Numbered from the stretch's first letter, positions 1-9,792 are shown. The stretch: 64,000 nt of DNA from Trinickia mobilis (GCF_017315705.1 NZ_JAFLRF010000010.1:158780-222779); one strand, 5' to 3'. Notes: a model not told the origin generated them from the letters alone. A program made the numbers and translations.

Positions 1-2738
1 TCGCGTTCGACATCCTGTTCCATGAAGGCCAGCGCCGCTACCTCGAATCGCTCAACGCCTACGCGCGCTCGATCGTACAGCCCGCGGGGCGGCCCGAAGT
101 CGACGCCGTCTACGGCATTCCGCCGACCGTCGCGATCGAGCAGCGCCTCTCGCGCGGCGGCCGCAAGAGCACGGTCGCGACGACCTCGGAAGTCTGGCAC
201 TTCCTGCGCCTGCTCTATGTGAAGCTCGGGATCCAGCATTGCGTGAACGACGGCACGCCCGTCACGTCGCAAAGTGTCGAATCGATCGCGGCGCAACTGC
301 TGCGCGATCACAAGGGCGAGCATGTCGGCTTGCTCGCGCCGCTCGTCGTCAACCGCAAGGGCGTCTATACGGATCTCGCGAAGTGGGCGAAGGCGCGCGG
401 CAATACGCATTTGCGCGTCGACGGCGAGTTCCTGCCGGTCGATCCCTGGCCGAAGCTCGATCGCTTCCGCGAACATACGATCGAGCTGCCCGTTGCCGAT
501 CTCGTCGTATCGGCCGATCGCGAAGCCGAGCTGCGCGGCGCGCTCGATCAGACGCTCGAACTCGGCAAGGGCGTCATGCACTTGCTCGCGCCATTGGACG
601 GTCTCGGCGATGCGCTCAGCAACGGTCACGGCACGTCGCGCGTCGGCACGGTGAAGGTGCTGTCGGTGAAGCGCGCGTGCCCGGTGTGCGGCACGAGCTA
701 CCCCGAACTCGATCCGCGCATGTTCTCGTACAACAGCAAGCACGGCTGGTGCACGACCTGCGTCGGCACGGGCCTCGCGCTCACGCGCGAGCAGCGCGCG
801 GCGTTCGACGACACGACTTTTGCCGAAGACGGACGCGGCCGCGAGCAGAGCCTGCCGTCGGAGGAGCAGGAGCCGGAAGGCGTCGGCGACGCGCCGTGCC
901 CGGACTGCCACGGCACGCGCCTGAATCCCGCCGCGCGCGCGGTGACGTTCGACGCGCACGCCATCGTCGACGTCGCGCAATGGACGGTGTCCGATACGCG
1001 CCGCTGGATCGATGCGCTCAAGATGAGCGGACGCGATGCGCAAATTGCGCGCGACGTGGTCAGCGAGATTCAGAGCCGCTTGCAATTCCTCGAAGAGGTG
1101 GGCCTTGGCTACCTGAGCCTCGATCGTGCGGCGCCGAGCCTGTCGGGCGGCGAAGCGCAGCGGATCCGCCTCGCCGCGCAGCTCGGCAGCAATCTGCAGG
1201 GCGTCTGCTACGTACTCGACGAACCGACGATCGGCCTCCATCCGCGCGACAACCAGATCCTGCTGAACGCGCTGAAAAAGCTCGGCGACAAGGGCAATAC
1301 GCTCGTCGTCGTCGAGCACGACGAGGACACGATCCGGCGTGCCGATCACATCATCGATATCGGTCCGGGCGCGGGCAAGCGCGGCGGGCAGTTGGTCGCG
1401 CAAGGCGGCGTCGGCGACCTGTCCGCGCGCGCCGATTCGCTGACCGGGCAGTTCCTCGCGGAGCCGATCGTGCATCCGCTGCAGACGCGCCGCGAGGTCG
1501 CGCAGGAAACCAAGCGCTCGGCCGCGGTGCCCGAGCGCTGGCTGACCGTGCACGGCGGCAAGCTGCACAACCTGCGCAACGTCACGGCGAACATTCCGCT
1601 CGCGCGGCTCGTGGCGATCACGGGCGTGAGCGGCTCGGGCAAATCGACGCTCGCGCGCGACGTGCTGATGACGAACCTGCTCGACGCAGTGGGCCGCTCG
1701 GTGCTGTCGTCGCCGGCGACGAGACGCGCGCGCAAGGTCGCGCAGCAGGGCGGAGCAGGCGGGCCGTCCGCGCAGAAGCGTCGCACGAGCGTGCTGGCGC
1801 GCTCGGCGCCGCGCGCGTCGCTCAGCGTCACGCACAGCTGGCAAGGCTGCGACTCGATCAGCGGCTGGGAAGCGATCGATCGCGTGCTCGAAGTCGACCA
1901 GACGCCGATCGGCAAAACGCCGCGCTCGTGCCCCGCAACCTACATCGGCGTGTGGGACACGATCCGCAAGCTCTTCGCCGACACGCTCGAAGCGCGCGCA
2001 CGCGGCTACACCGCTTCGCGCTTCTCGTTCAACACCGGCGAAGGACGCTGCCCCGCCTGCGAAGGCCAGGGCGTGCGCACGATCGGCATGAGCTTCCTGC
2101 CCGACGTGAAAGTGCCGTGCGACGTCTGCCACGGCCAGCGCTTCAACCCGGAGACGCTCGCGGTGACTTGGCGCGGCAAGAACATCGGCGACGTGCTGAC
2201 GATGGAGGTCGACGAGGCCGTCGAGTTCTTCGCATCGATGTCGAACATCGCCCATCCGCTGCAATTGATGAAGGACGTGGGCCTCGGTTATCTCACGCTA
2301 GGCCAGCCGTCGCCGACGCTCTCCGGCGGCGAGGCGCAGCGCATCAAGCTCGTCACGGAGCTCTCCAAGGTGCGCGACGACATCACGCGCCGCGGCCAAA
2401 AGGCGCCGCACACGCTCTACGTGCTCGACGAGCCGACGGTCGGCCTGCACATGGCCGACGTCGCGAAGCTGATTCGCGTGCTGCATCGGCTCGTCGACGG
2501 CGGGCATAGCGTCGTCGTGATCGAGCACGATCTCGATGTGATCGCCGAGGCGGACTGGATCATCGATCTCGGGCCGGAGGGCGGTGTCGGCGGCGGCGCG
2601 ATCGTTGCGGCGGCCGATCCGGAAACGCTCGTGCAGGTGCGCGCGAGCCACACGGGTGCGGCGCTCGCGCCGGTGCTCGCGCGCACGGGCAGTGGCGACA
2701 CGTCTCGGCGAACGGAAGCGGGGTTGCGGACCGGGTAA
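1..2738 (+). CDS. uvrA: Excinuclease ABC subunit UvrA, 5' end outside the window
   Basis: UvrA is the damage-sensing ATPase of nucleotide excision repair; it loads UvrB on damaged DNA. The open frame already runs at base 3 and starts just after where the first Walker A motif should be ([20 protein letters not shown] follows that motif in the family). Visible in order: a zinc module with CPVC and CTTC near 678-760, ABC signature [11 protein letters not shown] near 1140, Walker [11 protein letters not shown], a second Walker [10 protein letters not shown] near 1623, a second zinc module (CPAC, CDVC) near 2050-2130, a second [11 protein letters not shown] near 2320 and Walker [11 protein letters not shown]. 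About 911 residues are visible. An Ala/Arg/Ser-rich insert of some 40 residues follows the second Walker A (about 1700-1830). Some Burkholderia carry a double-length UvrA; whether this is one cannot be told here. Confidence 0.9.
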   Translation, partial: AFDILFHEGQRRYLESLNAYARSIVQPAGRPEVDAVYGIPPTVAIEQRLSRGGRKSTVATTSEVWHFLRLLYVKLGIQHCVNDGTPVTSQSVESIAAQLLRDHKGEHVGLLAPLVVNRKGVYTDLAKWAKARGNTHLRVDGEFLPVDPWPKLDRFREHTIELPVADLVVSADREAELRGALDQTLELGKGVMHLLAPLDGLGDALSNGHGTSRVGTVKVLSVKRACPVCGTSYPELDPRMFSYNSKHGWCTTCVGTGLALTREQRAAFDDTTFAEDGRGREQSLPSEEQEPEGVGDAPCPDCHGTRLNPAARAVTFDAHAIVDVAQWTVSDTRRWIDALKMSGRDAQIARDVVSEIQSRLQFLEEVGLGYLSLDRAAPSLSGGEAQRIRLAAQLGSNLQGVCYVLDEPTIGLHPRDNQILLNALKKLGDKGNTLVVVEHDEDTIRRADHIIDIGPGAGKRGGQLVAQGGVGDLSARADSLTGQFLAEPIVHPLQTRREVAQETKRSAAVPERWLTVHGGKLHNLRNVTANIPLARLVAITGVSGSGKSTLARDVLMTNLLDAVGRSVLSSPATRRARKVAQQGGAGGPSAQKRRTSVLARSAPRASLSVTHSWQGCDSISGWEAIDRVLEVDQTPIGKTPRSCPATYIGVWDTIRKLFADTLEARARGYTASRFSFNTGEGRCPACEGQGVRTIGMSFLPDVKVPCDVCHGQRFNPETLAVTWRGKNIGDVLTMEVDEAVEFFASMSNIAHPLQLMKDVGLGYLTLGQPSPTLSGGEAQRIKLVTELSKVRDDITRRGQKAPHTLYVLDEPTVGLHMADVAKLIRVLHRLVDGGHSVVVIEHDLDVIAEADWIIDLGPEGGVGGGAIVAAADPETLVQVRASHTGAALAPVLARTGSGDTSRRTEAGLRTG

Positions 2739-2768
2739 TGAGCGCCCCCGGGCCTGCCGGTTGCGCGT

Positions 2769-2788
2769 CGGGCCCCTCGTGGGGCCCG
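2769..2788. terminator. GC-rich hairpin between convergent genes
   Basis: CGGGCCCC, a TCGT loop and GGGGCCCG form a perfect 8-bp stem between the end of uvrA and the end of the convergent MFS gene. There is no T-run on either side, so its role as a terminator is an inference from position. Confidence 0.35.
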
Positions 2789-2811
2789 GCTTCGGAAGCG
2801 GCCGCAGCCAA

Positions 2812-2844
2812 GGCGGCTGAGGCGGCTGAGGCGGCTGAGGCGGC
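2812..2844. repeat. Short tandem repeat, 9-bp unit
   Basis: GGCGGCTGA is repeated three times head to tail, followed by a partial fourth copy, in the gap between uvrA and the MFS gene. It lies outside both coding regions. It may vary between strains by slippage. Confidence 0.7.
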
Positions 2845-2860
2845 GAGCGGGTGCCATCAC

Positions 2861-4117
2861 TCACGCTTCCCCGATCCATTCCGGCTTCTCCTGCGCCGGC
2901 GCGGCCTGGCCTTCGGCCGCGCCCTTCACGTGGCTCACCCACAGCAGCGCGACGGCGAGGAGTGCGACGGCCAGCCAGCCGTTCGTCCCGTAGCCGAGGA
3001 TCTGTCCCGCCGCGCCTTGCGATAGCAGCAAGCCGCCGAGCCAAGCGCCGCAGCCCGTGCCGAGCGCCTGCACCGCGCTGTTCGCGCTCAGGAACGCACC
3101 GCGCTGCGAAGGCCCCGGCACCGTGGTGACCAACGCCTGCATCGGCACCATGCGGCCCGACATCGCGACCATGAAGAAGGCGAAGAACACGATGAAAACG
3201 GCGAACGGCAGGTCGGGCAGATGGGTGACGAGCAGCACGGGCAGCATCGACACCACGCCGAACACGCGGAAGACCCGGCGGCGCCCGTAGCGGTCGGCGA
3301 GCCGGCCGATGGCGCGCGAGGTGAAGAACGTGGCGCCGCCGCCCGCCATGTAGATCCACGACAGCTGCGCGGGCGGCACGCCGTGATTGGCGACCAGCAC
3401 CGGCGAGATGAACGGGACCACGAGCATGTGCGACAGCATCATCGCGAAAGTGAGCGCGAACGCCTTCAGGTGCCGCGGATAGGTCAGGAGACGCCGCAGC
3501 GCGGGCAGCACTTCGGCGAGCGGCGGCGCGTGGTGCACGAGATGCTCGGCCAACTGCGGCACGGCGCGCGAGCAGCCGAGCCAGACCAGCACGGACAGCG
3601 CGACGAGGAGCCAAAACGGCGCGCTCCAGCCGAAGTGCGCGCCGAGCACGACGCCGGCCGGCACGCCGGCGATCGCGGCGAGCGAGAACGCCGTCATGAT
3701 CACGCCGGTTGCGGCGCCGCGGCGCGCGACGGGGATGACGTCGGTGACGATCGCCATGACGACCGAGCCGAGCACGCCGCCCGTGATACCGGCAAACGCG
3801 CGGGCGGCGAGCAGCATCGGGAAGCTCGTCGCGCCTGCGCAGGCGAGGTTCGAGAGCGCGAAGAGCGCATACACCGCGAGCAGCAGACGGCGGCGGTCGA
3901 AGCGGTCGATATAGGTGGCGGCGAAGAGTCCTGAAAGACCGGAGCACCATGAGTAAGTCGACACCGCCGTCGCGAACGCGGCGGGGCCGATCTCGAACGC
4001 GTGCATGATCTGCGGACCCAGGGGCATCATGACCATGAAGTCCATGATGAGCGTGAACTGGGTCAGCGCGAGGAGCCACAGCAGGCTGCGCTCGCGGCCG
4101 GGGGGAAGGGCGTACAT
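2861..4117 (-). CDS. MFS transporter, probable drug or siderophore exporter
   Basis: 418-residue polytopic membrane protein of the major facilitator superfamily with about 12 hydrophobic segments. The loop after the second segment has the charged MFS motif (DRFDRRR near residue 72), and a matching ADRYGRRR occurs in the second half, typical of proton-driven antiporters of the Bcr/AraJ type. The ATG start has AGGA eight bases upstream. It is the last gene of a three-gene unit with a PadR repressor and a siderophore-interacting protein (56-bp gap), so export or uptake linked to metal or siderophore metabolism is possible. The substrate cannot be read from the sequence. Confidence 0.85.
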   Translation of the reverse strand: MYALPPGRERSLLWLLALTQFTLIMDFMVMMPLGPQIMHAFEIGPAAFATAVSTYSWCSGLSGLFAATYIDRFDRRRLLLAVYALFALSNLACAGATSFPMLLAARAFAGITGGVLGSVVMAIVTDVIPVARRGAATGVIMTAFSLAAIAGVPAGVVLGAHFGWSAPFWLLVALSVLVWLGCSRAVPQLAEHLVHHAPPLAEVLPALRRLLTYPRHLKAFALTFAMMLSHMLVVPFISPVLVANHGVPPAQLSWIYMAGGGATFFTSRAIGRLADRYGRRRVFRVFGVVSMLPVLLVTHLPDLPFAVFIVFFAFFMVAMSGRMVPMQALVTTVPGPSQRGAFLSANSAVQALGTGCGAWLGGLLLSQGAAGQILGYGTNGWLAVALLAVALLWVSHVKGAAEGQAAPAQEKPEWIGEA

Positions 4118-4173
4118 TTTTTTATGTCCTGTTGTTTGTCATGTCCGTCTGGCGGCCGGCCGCGCGTAAGTCG

Positions 4174-4989
4174 TCAGTCGTCGATCGACTCGTGAACCGC
4201 CGCTGCGCCGCGCCGCCAGTAGCTCGATGCGCGAATGCGCGTCTTGTCGATGCCGCGCTCGGTGCACAGGTGCTGCCGCACCGCGCGGATCGCCGAGGAC
4301 TCGCCCGCGGCCCACACATAGCCGTCGCCGTCGGGCAGGTAGGTGTCTCGCACGGCTTGCAGCAGCGCATCGTCTTGCCCGCCCGCTTCGTTGCGATGCC
4401 GCCAGACGACGTGAAGATCGACGGCCGTGTCGAATTCGATCTGCGCCGAGAAATCGGCGATTTCGAGAATTGCGGCGACGCGCGAACCCGCCGGCAGTTC
4501 TTCGAGGCGGCGCGCGATCGCGGGCAGCGCGGTTTCGTCGCCGATCAGCAGATGCCAGTCGAAGCCCGTCGGCACGACGAACGAGCCGCGCGGACCGGCA
4601 ATCCCGAGATGCTGGCCGGGCCGCGCCTGTGCGGCCCAGGTCGTGGCCGGACCCGCGTCGTGCAGCACGAAGTCGATATCGAGCTCGCGCGCGGCGCGGT
4701 CGAAGCGCCGCGGCGTGTAGTCGCGCGCGGTGGGGCGCGGACGGTCGGACGGAAACACGGGGCCGTCCGGGCCGGCAACGGGAAGGGCGGGTTTGTCCGC
4801 GCCGGGTTCGGGGAAGAACACCTTGACATGATCGTCGAAGGACGCGGATTCGAAGTCGGCGAGGTCTTCGCCCGTCAGCGTGACGCGCTTCAAAAGCGGC
4901 GTCAGCGCCTGGACGCGCTTGACCTGCAGCAGACGGAATTTCAGCGGGTGACGCACGCGCGTCACCGTCAGTTCGGGCCGGTTCTGCAT
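4174..4989 (-). CDS. Siderophore-interacting FAD/NAD(P)H ferric reductase
   Basis: SIP/ViuB-family flavoprotein that reduces ferric siderophores in the cytoplasm to free iron. The FAD-binding signature RDYTPRRFD is present near residue 90, followed by a GPRGSF loop, and the C-terminal half has the NAD(P)H-binding fold (LLIGDETALPAI, AGESSAIRAVR). About 271 residues, normal for the family. The ATG at 4989 was chosen; a TTG at 5010 overlapping the padR stop codon by four bases is also possible and would give 278 residues with translational coupling. A PadR gene next to a SIP gene resembles the E. coli yqjI-yqjH pair, where YqjI is a nickel-responsive repressor of the ferric reductase. Confidence 0.87.
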   Translation of the reverse strand: MQNRPELTVTRVRHPLKFRLLQVKRVQALTPLLKRVTLTGEDLADFESASFDDHVKVFFPEPGADKPALPVAGPDGPVFPSDRPRPTARDYTPRRFDRAARELDIDFVLHDAGPATTWAAQARPGQHLGIAGPRGSFVVPTGFDWHLLIGDETALPAIARRLEELPAGSRVAAILEIADFSAQIEFDTAVDLHVVWRHRNEAGGQDDALLQAVRDTYLPDGDGYVWAAGESSAIRAVRQHLCTERGIDKTRIRASSYWRRGAAAVHESIDD

Positions 4990-5006
4990 AGATTTATCCA
5001 ATAGAT

Positions 5007-5720
5007 TCAAACGGTTTCGCCGGCGCTGGGGTCGCTGGCGGGCTTGCCCGCGCCGCCTTCGATTTCGGCGGCTGCGCGCAGCAGGATCGCGGCGATGCGC
5101 TGCTGTTCCGCCGTGGATGCGCCCGCGTGGCGCAACAGCGCGCGCTTGAGCGCCTTTTTAGCCTCGTAGAGTTCGGGCAGCCAGCCGCCCGGTTCGGCGT
5201 CGCCGGCTTCCTCGCCCGCGTAAGCGCGCCGCACGGAGTCCATGCGGTGGGCGATGTGGGCGAGCTTCGCCAGCATCATGTCGACGCGCTCGCGATTCGC
5301 GGCCAGGTGCTCGCGGCCCGGCGCGGCGAGTTCGTAGCGCTTGCGGTTGCCTTCGATCTGGACCGTCACATAGCCCAGTTCTTCCAGATACGTCAGCGCC
5401 GGGTACACCATGCCGGGGCTCGGCGCGTAGAAGCCGTTCGAGCGCGCTTCGAGCGCCTTGATCAATTCGTAGCCATGGCGCGGCGCTTCGCCGATCAGCG
5501 CGAGGAGCAGCAGTTGCAGGTCGTCGCCGGTGAATTTGCGGCCGCGCGGCAGGCCCTCGTTGTCGCCGTCGAAGCCGCCGCGGCCGCCCCAGTAGCCGCC
5601 ACTGCCGCCGCGCGAATGAGCGTGGCGGCCGATGGCGTGCCAAAACGCACGGAACGAGAAAGCGTCCGCGAACGCCGGGTCGCGGTCCCAGGCGAAACGG
5701 GCGTGATGAGAGTGACGCAT
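5007..5720 (-). CDS. PadR-family transcriptional repressor, YqjI-like
   Basis: 237-residue regulator. The first 55 residues are rich in His, Gly and Arg (MRHSHHARF and further His residues), as in YqjI, where such a tail binds nickel. A PadR winged helix follows (about residues 68-150: LLLLALIGEAPRHGYELIKA, then TYLEELGYV) and then a coiled C-terminal dimerisation part. The start at 5720 is supported by GGAG eight bases upstream; a longer frame begins at 5756 but has no ribosome binding site. It is the first gene of the operon with the SIP protein and the MFS exporter. Its own promoter region holds an AT-rich palindrome, so autoregulation is likely. Nickel or iron as the signal is inferred from E. 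coli. Confidence 0.85.
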   Translation of the reverse strand: MRHSHHARFAWDRDPAFADAFSFRAFWHAIGRHAHSRGGSGGYWGGRGGFDGDNEGLPRGRKFTGDDLQLLLLALIGEAPRHGYELIKALEARSNGFYAPSPGMVYPALTYLEELGYVTVQIEGNRKRYELAAPGREHLAANRERVDMMLAKLAHIAHRMDSVRRAYAGEEAGDAEPGGWLPELYEAKKALKRALLRHAGASTAEQQRIAAILLRAAAEIEGGAGKPASDPSAGETV

Positions 5721-5740
5721 GATAGGTGCTCCAGATTCTG

Positions 5741-5785
5741 TTGTATCGGAAAACATGTCGTAAGATATATATCGAAAGATACAAA
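5741..5785. promoter_or_regulatory. Candidate PadR operator
   Basis: Directly upstream of padR is the perfect palindrome GATATATATC (5764-5773), inside an imperfect direct repeat (TCGTAAGATA and TCGAAAGATA). A 7-bp inverted repeat, TTGTATC and GATACAA (5741-5747, 5779-5785), flanks it. The AT content is striking in this GC-rich sequence. YqjI and other PadR proteins bind ATAT-type dyads, so this is the likely autoregulatory site. Confidence 0.55.
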
Positions 5786-5908
5786 GTCAACCTGGAAGTC
5801 GGATTTTTTTGAGTCGCCTTGGATGTGGCTTACTGAAGCCGAATCGAAAGGGAAGCGCGGCGCGGGGCGTCTCTCCCGCGCCGCGCCGGTCGAATCGAAG
5901 CGAAGCGC

Positions 5909-6967
5909 CTATTCGCCGGTCCGGCGGCGAGCCGCTTGCAACTGATTGCGGCGCGCTTCGCCCTGGCGCGCCAGCATCCACCCGGGATACTCGGCGGGCA
6001 GCCGGCTGACTTCGTCGAGCCGCGCGAGCTCGTCGGCGGAGAGTTCGATCTGTGTCGCGGCGAGGTTGTCGTCGAGCTGCTCGATGCGCTTTGCGCCGAC
6101 GATGATCGTCGTCACCGCCTCCTGATGCAGCAGCCAGGCGAGCGCGATCTGCGCGACCGACACCCCGCGCGCATCGGCGATCACCCGCATCGCGTCGATG
6201 CAGTCATACGCTCGCTCGCGATCCACTGGCGGAAAATCGAACGTCGTGCGCCGGCTGCCGGCCTCGGCGGCTTCCGTTTGCCGTCCGTACTTGCCGGACA
6301 AGAGCCCGCCCGCGAGCGGACTCCAGACCATGAGCCCGAGTCCCTCGCTTTTCATCATCGGCACGAGCTCGCGCTCGAGATCGCGGCCCGCGAGCGTGTA
6401 ATACGCCTGCAGCGATTCGAAACGCGCGAGCCCGCCGCGTTCGGCGATACCCAGCGCCTTGACGATCTGCCACGCGGCCCAGTTCGACACGCCGACATAG
6501 CGCACATGTCCCTGCTGCACGAGCGTGTCGAACGCGCGAACGGTCTCTTCGATCGGCGTCGCAGGATCGAAGCCGTGGATCTGGTACAGGTCGATGTGAT
6601 CGAGCTGCAGGCGCCGCAGGCTCGCCTTGATCCCGTCCATGATGTGATAGCGCGAGGCGCCGAGCGTATTGGGCGTGCTGCCCGTCGCGCCGAACACCTT
6701 GGTGGCGATCACGACGCTTTCGCGCGGCACGCGCAGGTTCTTCAACGCCTGTCCCGTGATCTGCTCGGACAGCCCCGCCGAATAGACATCGGCCGTATCG
6801 ATGAAATTGATGCCCGCATCGAGCGCGCGGCCGATCAGGCGCTCCGCGTCTTCCTGCTGCACGCGGCCGATCTGATCCCAGATGCCGGCGCCTCCGCCGA
6901 AGGTCATCGTGCCGAGGCAAAGTTCGGAAACGAAAAGGCCGGTGCGGCCGAGTCGGTTGTAACGCAT
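5909..6967 (-). CDS. Aldo/keto reductase
   Basis: 352-residue NADPH-dependent oxidoreductase of the aldo/keto reductase family, which reduces aldehydes and ketones to alcohols. The (beta/alpha)8-barrel catalytic tetrad is visible: Asp and Tyr in FIDTADVYSAG, Lys in VIATKVF and His in LYQIHGFD. The cofactor-binding end has VGAKRIEQLDDN. The ATG at 6967 has GGAG eight bases upstream; an earlier TTG at 6973 is less likely. It follows the lysR gene on the same strand by 55 bp and may be co-transcribed with it. Beside benzaldehyde-forming genes it could act on aromatic aldehydes, but this is only context. Confidence 0.88.
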   Translation of the reverse strand: MRYNRLGRTGLFVSELCLGTMTFGGGAGIWDQIGRVQQEDAERLIGRALDAGINFIDTADVYSAGLSEQITGQALKNLRVPRESVVIATKVFGATGSTPNTLGASRYHIMDGIKASLRRLQLDHIDLYQIHGFDPATPIEETVRAFDTLVQQGHVRYVGVSNWAAWQIVKALGIAERGGLARFESLQAYYTLAGRDLERELVPMMKSEGLGLMVWSPLAGGLLSGKYGRQTEAAEAGSRRTTFDFPPVDRERAYDCIDAMRVIADARGVSVAQIALAWLLHQEAVTTIIVGAKRIEQLDDNLAATQIELSADELARLDEVSRLPAEYPGWMLARQGEARRNQLQAARRRTGE

Positions 6968-7022
6968 TCGCAAGTCTCCGTGGGTTGGGGAAGGACGACT
7001 TGCTAAGAATAGGTCAGTGCGT

Positions 7023-7928
7023 CTAATTCATCTCCGCGATCTGCCGCAGCTCGTCGAGCAGCTTCACGGCAGGGCCGGGGAGGATGCCTTGGCGGCGGCG
7101 AAACGCGGTCAGCGTGCGGGTGGCCGTCAGGCCGTCGATGTCGAGCGCGCGCATGACGCCGGCCTGGCTTTCGATCCGGTACATCGGCTCGGCCATCCAC
7201 GACAGGAAGCCGCAGTGCGCGACGAGGCTCTTCAGCACGGTGACGGAGCGGGTCTCGACGACCACGTTCGGCAGCTCGAGCCCGCGCGAGGTGAACGCCT
7301 CCTGCATGTGCTCGAACGGCGCGGTGCCGCGCGGCGGCACCGCCCAGCGCGCGTCGTGCGTATCGGCGAGCTGCAGCTTGTGCTTGCTGCGCAAAGGATG
7401 ATCGTCAGCCGCGACGACAAAGCTGTCGTCCTGCCAGCGGCACTCGGCGATCGCACAGATCTCCTCGGTATCCGGCGCGACGATGCTGAGCGCGAGGTCG
7501 ATTTCGTGCGTGAGCAGGCCTTCGGCGAGACGGTCCCACACCCCTTCGATGATCTGCACGCGCAGGTTCGGCCACTTGTCGAGCACGCGGCCGATGGCGA
7601 GCGGAAGCAGAAGGCTCGCGATGCTGCCGACCGTGCCGACCTTGAGCGTGCCCTTCGCAAGGCCGCGCATCGCGTCGATCTCTTCGCGCGCGTGCTCGGC
7701 TTCGCGCAGCAGCAGCATCGCGTGCGGCAGCAACGCGCTGCCGATCGCGGTGAGCTGCATGCCTTTCGTATGCCGCTCGAAAAGCGGTGCGCCGAGATGG
7801 TCTTCGAGTCGCTTGACCGTGCGGCTGAGCGCGGGCTGGGTCAGATGCAGCTCGGCGGCGGCGCGGCCGAGGCTTCCGCAAGCGACGATCGTCGTGAACG
7901 CGCTCAATTGCTGGAGATTCAACGTCAT
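7023..7928 (-). CDS. LysR-family transcriptional regulator
   Basis: 301-residue LysR-type regulator. The N-terminal winged helix is clear (LQQLSAFTTIVACGSLGRAA, then LTQPALSRTVKRLEDHLG), followed by the effector-binding domain (from TLKVGTVGSIAS to the C-terminus). The start at 7928 gives the usual MTLNLQQL N-terminus; a longer frame upstream has no family similarity. It is divergent from the benzoylformate decarboxylase gene with 195 bp between the starts, the standard arrangement for a LysR protein controlling the divergent operon. The effector is probably an aromatic intermediate (inference). Confidence 0.88.
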   Translation of the reverse strand: MTLNLQQLSAFTTIVACGSLGRAAAELHLTQPALSRTVKRLEDHLGAPLFERHTKGMQLTAIGSALLPHAMLLLREAEHAREEIDAMRGLAKGTLKVGTVGSIASLLLPLAIGRVLDKWPNLRVQIIEGVWDRLAEGLLTHEIDLALSIVAPDTEEICAIAECRWQDDSFVVAADDHPLRSKHKLQLADTHDARWAVPPRGTAPFEHMQEAFTSRGLELPNVVVETRSVTVLKSLVAHCGFLSWMAEPMYRIESQAGVMRALDIDGLTATRTLTAFRRRQGILPGPAVKLLDELRQIAEMN

Positions 7929-7999
7929 GTTTGTTGCGCCGGCAGGCGCGCGGAGGGAGTCGGAGCGGGGCCGCTCTCCGTAGACGGATGGGACGGCAG

Positions 8000-8028
8000 G
8001 GCATGCCAAAAGGTAATGCCTTGTGCAT
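8000..8028. promoter_or_regulatory. Dyads in the lysR - decarboxylase intergenic region
   Basis: GGCATGCC (8000-8007) and ATGC-N5-GCAT (8016-8028) are inverted repeats between the divergent lysR and decarboxylase genes. LysR proteins bind such dyads upstream of their targets. No exact T-N11-A match was found, so this is only a candidate. Confidence 0.3.
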
Positions 8029-8123
8029 CAAAAAAGCAATTTTCAAACATGGGCTGGTCTCGGATACTGCTGCGACATTCCTTCGCGCCGGCCGGCCGAG
8101 CGGCGCCACGCAAAGGCATTCCC

Positions 8124-9731
8124 ATGAATACCTCGACAACGCATGGTGCGGGCGTGCAAAGCGCCGTGACAGTCCGCGATGCCGTGATCGACCTTCTGCG
8201 CCGGCTTCGCATCACTTCGGTGTTCGCCAATCCGGGGTCGACCGAATTGCCGATGTTCCGCGATTTCCCCGACGATTTCCGCTACGTCCTCGGTCTGCAG
8301 GAGGCGGTCGTCGTCGGCATGGCCGACGGCTACGCGCAGGCGAGCGGCCATGCGGCGCTCGTCAATCTGCATTCGGCGGCGGGCGTCGGCAATGCGATGG
8401 GCAACCTCTTCACGGCGTACAAGAACCAGACGCCGCTCATCGTGACCGCAGGCCAGCAAGCGCGCTCGATTCTGCCGTTCGATCCGTTCCTGTCTTCGAA
8501 TGAGGCGACGGAGCTGCCCAAGCCTTACGTCAAGTGGAGCATCGAGCCTTCGCGCGCCGCGGATGTTCCGCTTGCGCTCGCCCGCGCGTATCACGTCGCG
8601 ATGCAGGAGCCGCGCGGCCCAGTGTTCGTGTCGATTCCGGTCGACGATTGGGATCAGCCCGCTCACTCCGTCGAGCCGACCCAGGTCAGCACCGAAGTGC
8701 GTCCCGATCCGCACGCGCTGCAGCAGCTCGGCGCAGCACTCGATGCGTGCCGGCGGCCGGCGTTCGTCGTCGGCGCGTCGGTGGACCGTGCGGGCGCCTG
8801 GGAGGGCGTCGTCGCGCTGGCCGAACGGCACCATGCGCGCGTGTTCGTGGCCCCGATGTCCGCGCGTTGCTCGTTTCCCGAGAACCATCGCCTGTTCGCC
8901 GGCTTCCTGCCGGCGATGCGCGAGAAGATCGTCGCTGCGCTGGCCGGGCATGACGTGATCGTCGCGCTGGGTGCGCCTGCGTTCACGTACCACGTCGAGG
9001 GCTGCGGGCCGCACGTGCCGGAAGGCGCGGCGCTGTTTCAATTGACGGAGGATCCGTCGGTCGCCGCGTGGATCCCGACGGGATCGTCGGTGGTCGGCAA
9101 TTTGCGGCTCGGCATTGCTGACCTGCTCGCGCGTCCGGCTCCCACCTCCCGCGAATTGCCCTTGCCGCGCGCCGCCCGGCCGCGGGCGGCGCCGACGCCG
9201 CTCATGTCGGTGGCGTTCGCGCTGCAGACGCTCGCCGAGGTGCGCGACGCCGCGGACATCGTCGTCGAAGAAGCCCCGAGTTCGCGCCCGGTCATGCAGG
9301 ACTACCTGCCGATCACGAAGACCGGCACTTTCTACACGATGGCGAGCGGCGGTCTCGGCTACGGCATGCCCGCCGCCGTGGGCGTCGCGCTCGCGCGGCC
9401 GGGCGAGCGCGTGATCGGCCTGATCGGCGACGGCTCGAGCATGTACTCGATTCAGGCGCTCTACAGCGCGGCGCGATGGAACTTGCCGATTACGTTCGTC
9501 ATCCTCAATAACTCGCGCTACGCCGCGCTGCAGGAATTCGCGCCGGTGTTCGGCTTCGCGAAGACCGATCCGGTCCAGGGCACCGATCTGCCCGGCCTCG
9601 ACTTCGTCGCGCTCGGCGCGGGCATGGGATGCAAGGGCACGCGCGTGGCCGATCCCGCGTTGCTGAAAAACGTGCTGACGGCGGCGCTCGCGTCGCGCGA
9701 GCCGGCGGTGGTCGAAGTGATCGTCGCTTGA
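8124..9731 (+). CDS. mdlC: Benzoylformate decarboxylase, thiamin diphosphate dependent
   Basis: 535-residue enzyme that converts benzoylformate to benzaldehyde and CO2 in the mandelate pathway. Residues matching the characterised Pseudomonas enzyme are visible: Ser39 in NPGSTELPMF, the cofactor-activating Glu60 in LGLQEAVVVG, His83 in NLHSAAGVGN and a second active-site His255 in FPENHRLF. The ThDP/Mg motif begins with GDG at residue 435 (IGDGSSMYS) and ends with LNNSRY. The ATG at 8124 was chosen because it opens the conserved domain; the frame stays open far upstream but that part overlaps lysR and is not coding. An aldehyde dehydrogenase follows at 61 bp. No mandelate racemase or dehydrogenase is in the window, so the physiological 2-keto acid is not certain. 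Confidence 0.88.
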   Translation: MNTSTTHGAGVQSAVTVRDAVIDLLRRLRITSVFANPGSTELPMFRDFPDDFRYVLGLQEAVVVGMADGYAQASGHAALVNLHSAAGVGNAMGNLFTAYKNQTPLIVTAGQQARSILPFDPFLSSNEATELPKPYVKWSIEPSRAADVPLALARAYHVAMQEPRGPVFVSIPVDDWDQPAHSVEPTQVSTEVRPDPHALQQLGAALDACRRPAFVVGASVDRAGAWEGVVALAERHHARVFVAPMSARCSFPENHRLFAGFLPAMREKIVAALAGHDVIVALGAPAFTYHVEGCGPHVPEGAALFQLTEDPSVAAWIPTGSSVVGNLRLGIADLLARPAPTSRELPLPRAARPRAAPTPLMSVAFALQTLAEVRDAADIVVEEAPSSRPVMQDYLPITKTGTFYTMASGGLGYGMPAAVGVALARPGERVIGLIGDGSSMYSIQALYSAARWNLPITFVILNNSRYAALQEFAPVFGFAKTDPVQGTDLPGLDFVALGAGMGCKGTRVADPALLKNVLTAALASREPAVVEVIVA

Positions 9732-9792
9732 GGTGCGGCGGCGCGGTCCGCGGCCGTCCAACCCCCAAAACAAATTCTCAGGAGACACGCAT

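Noticed and set aside
7017-8123. N-terminal extension of the benzoylformate decarboxylase frame
   Set aside because: The extension overlaps lysR in antisense; the decarboxylase fold begins at the ATG at 8124.
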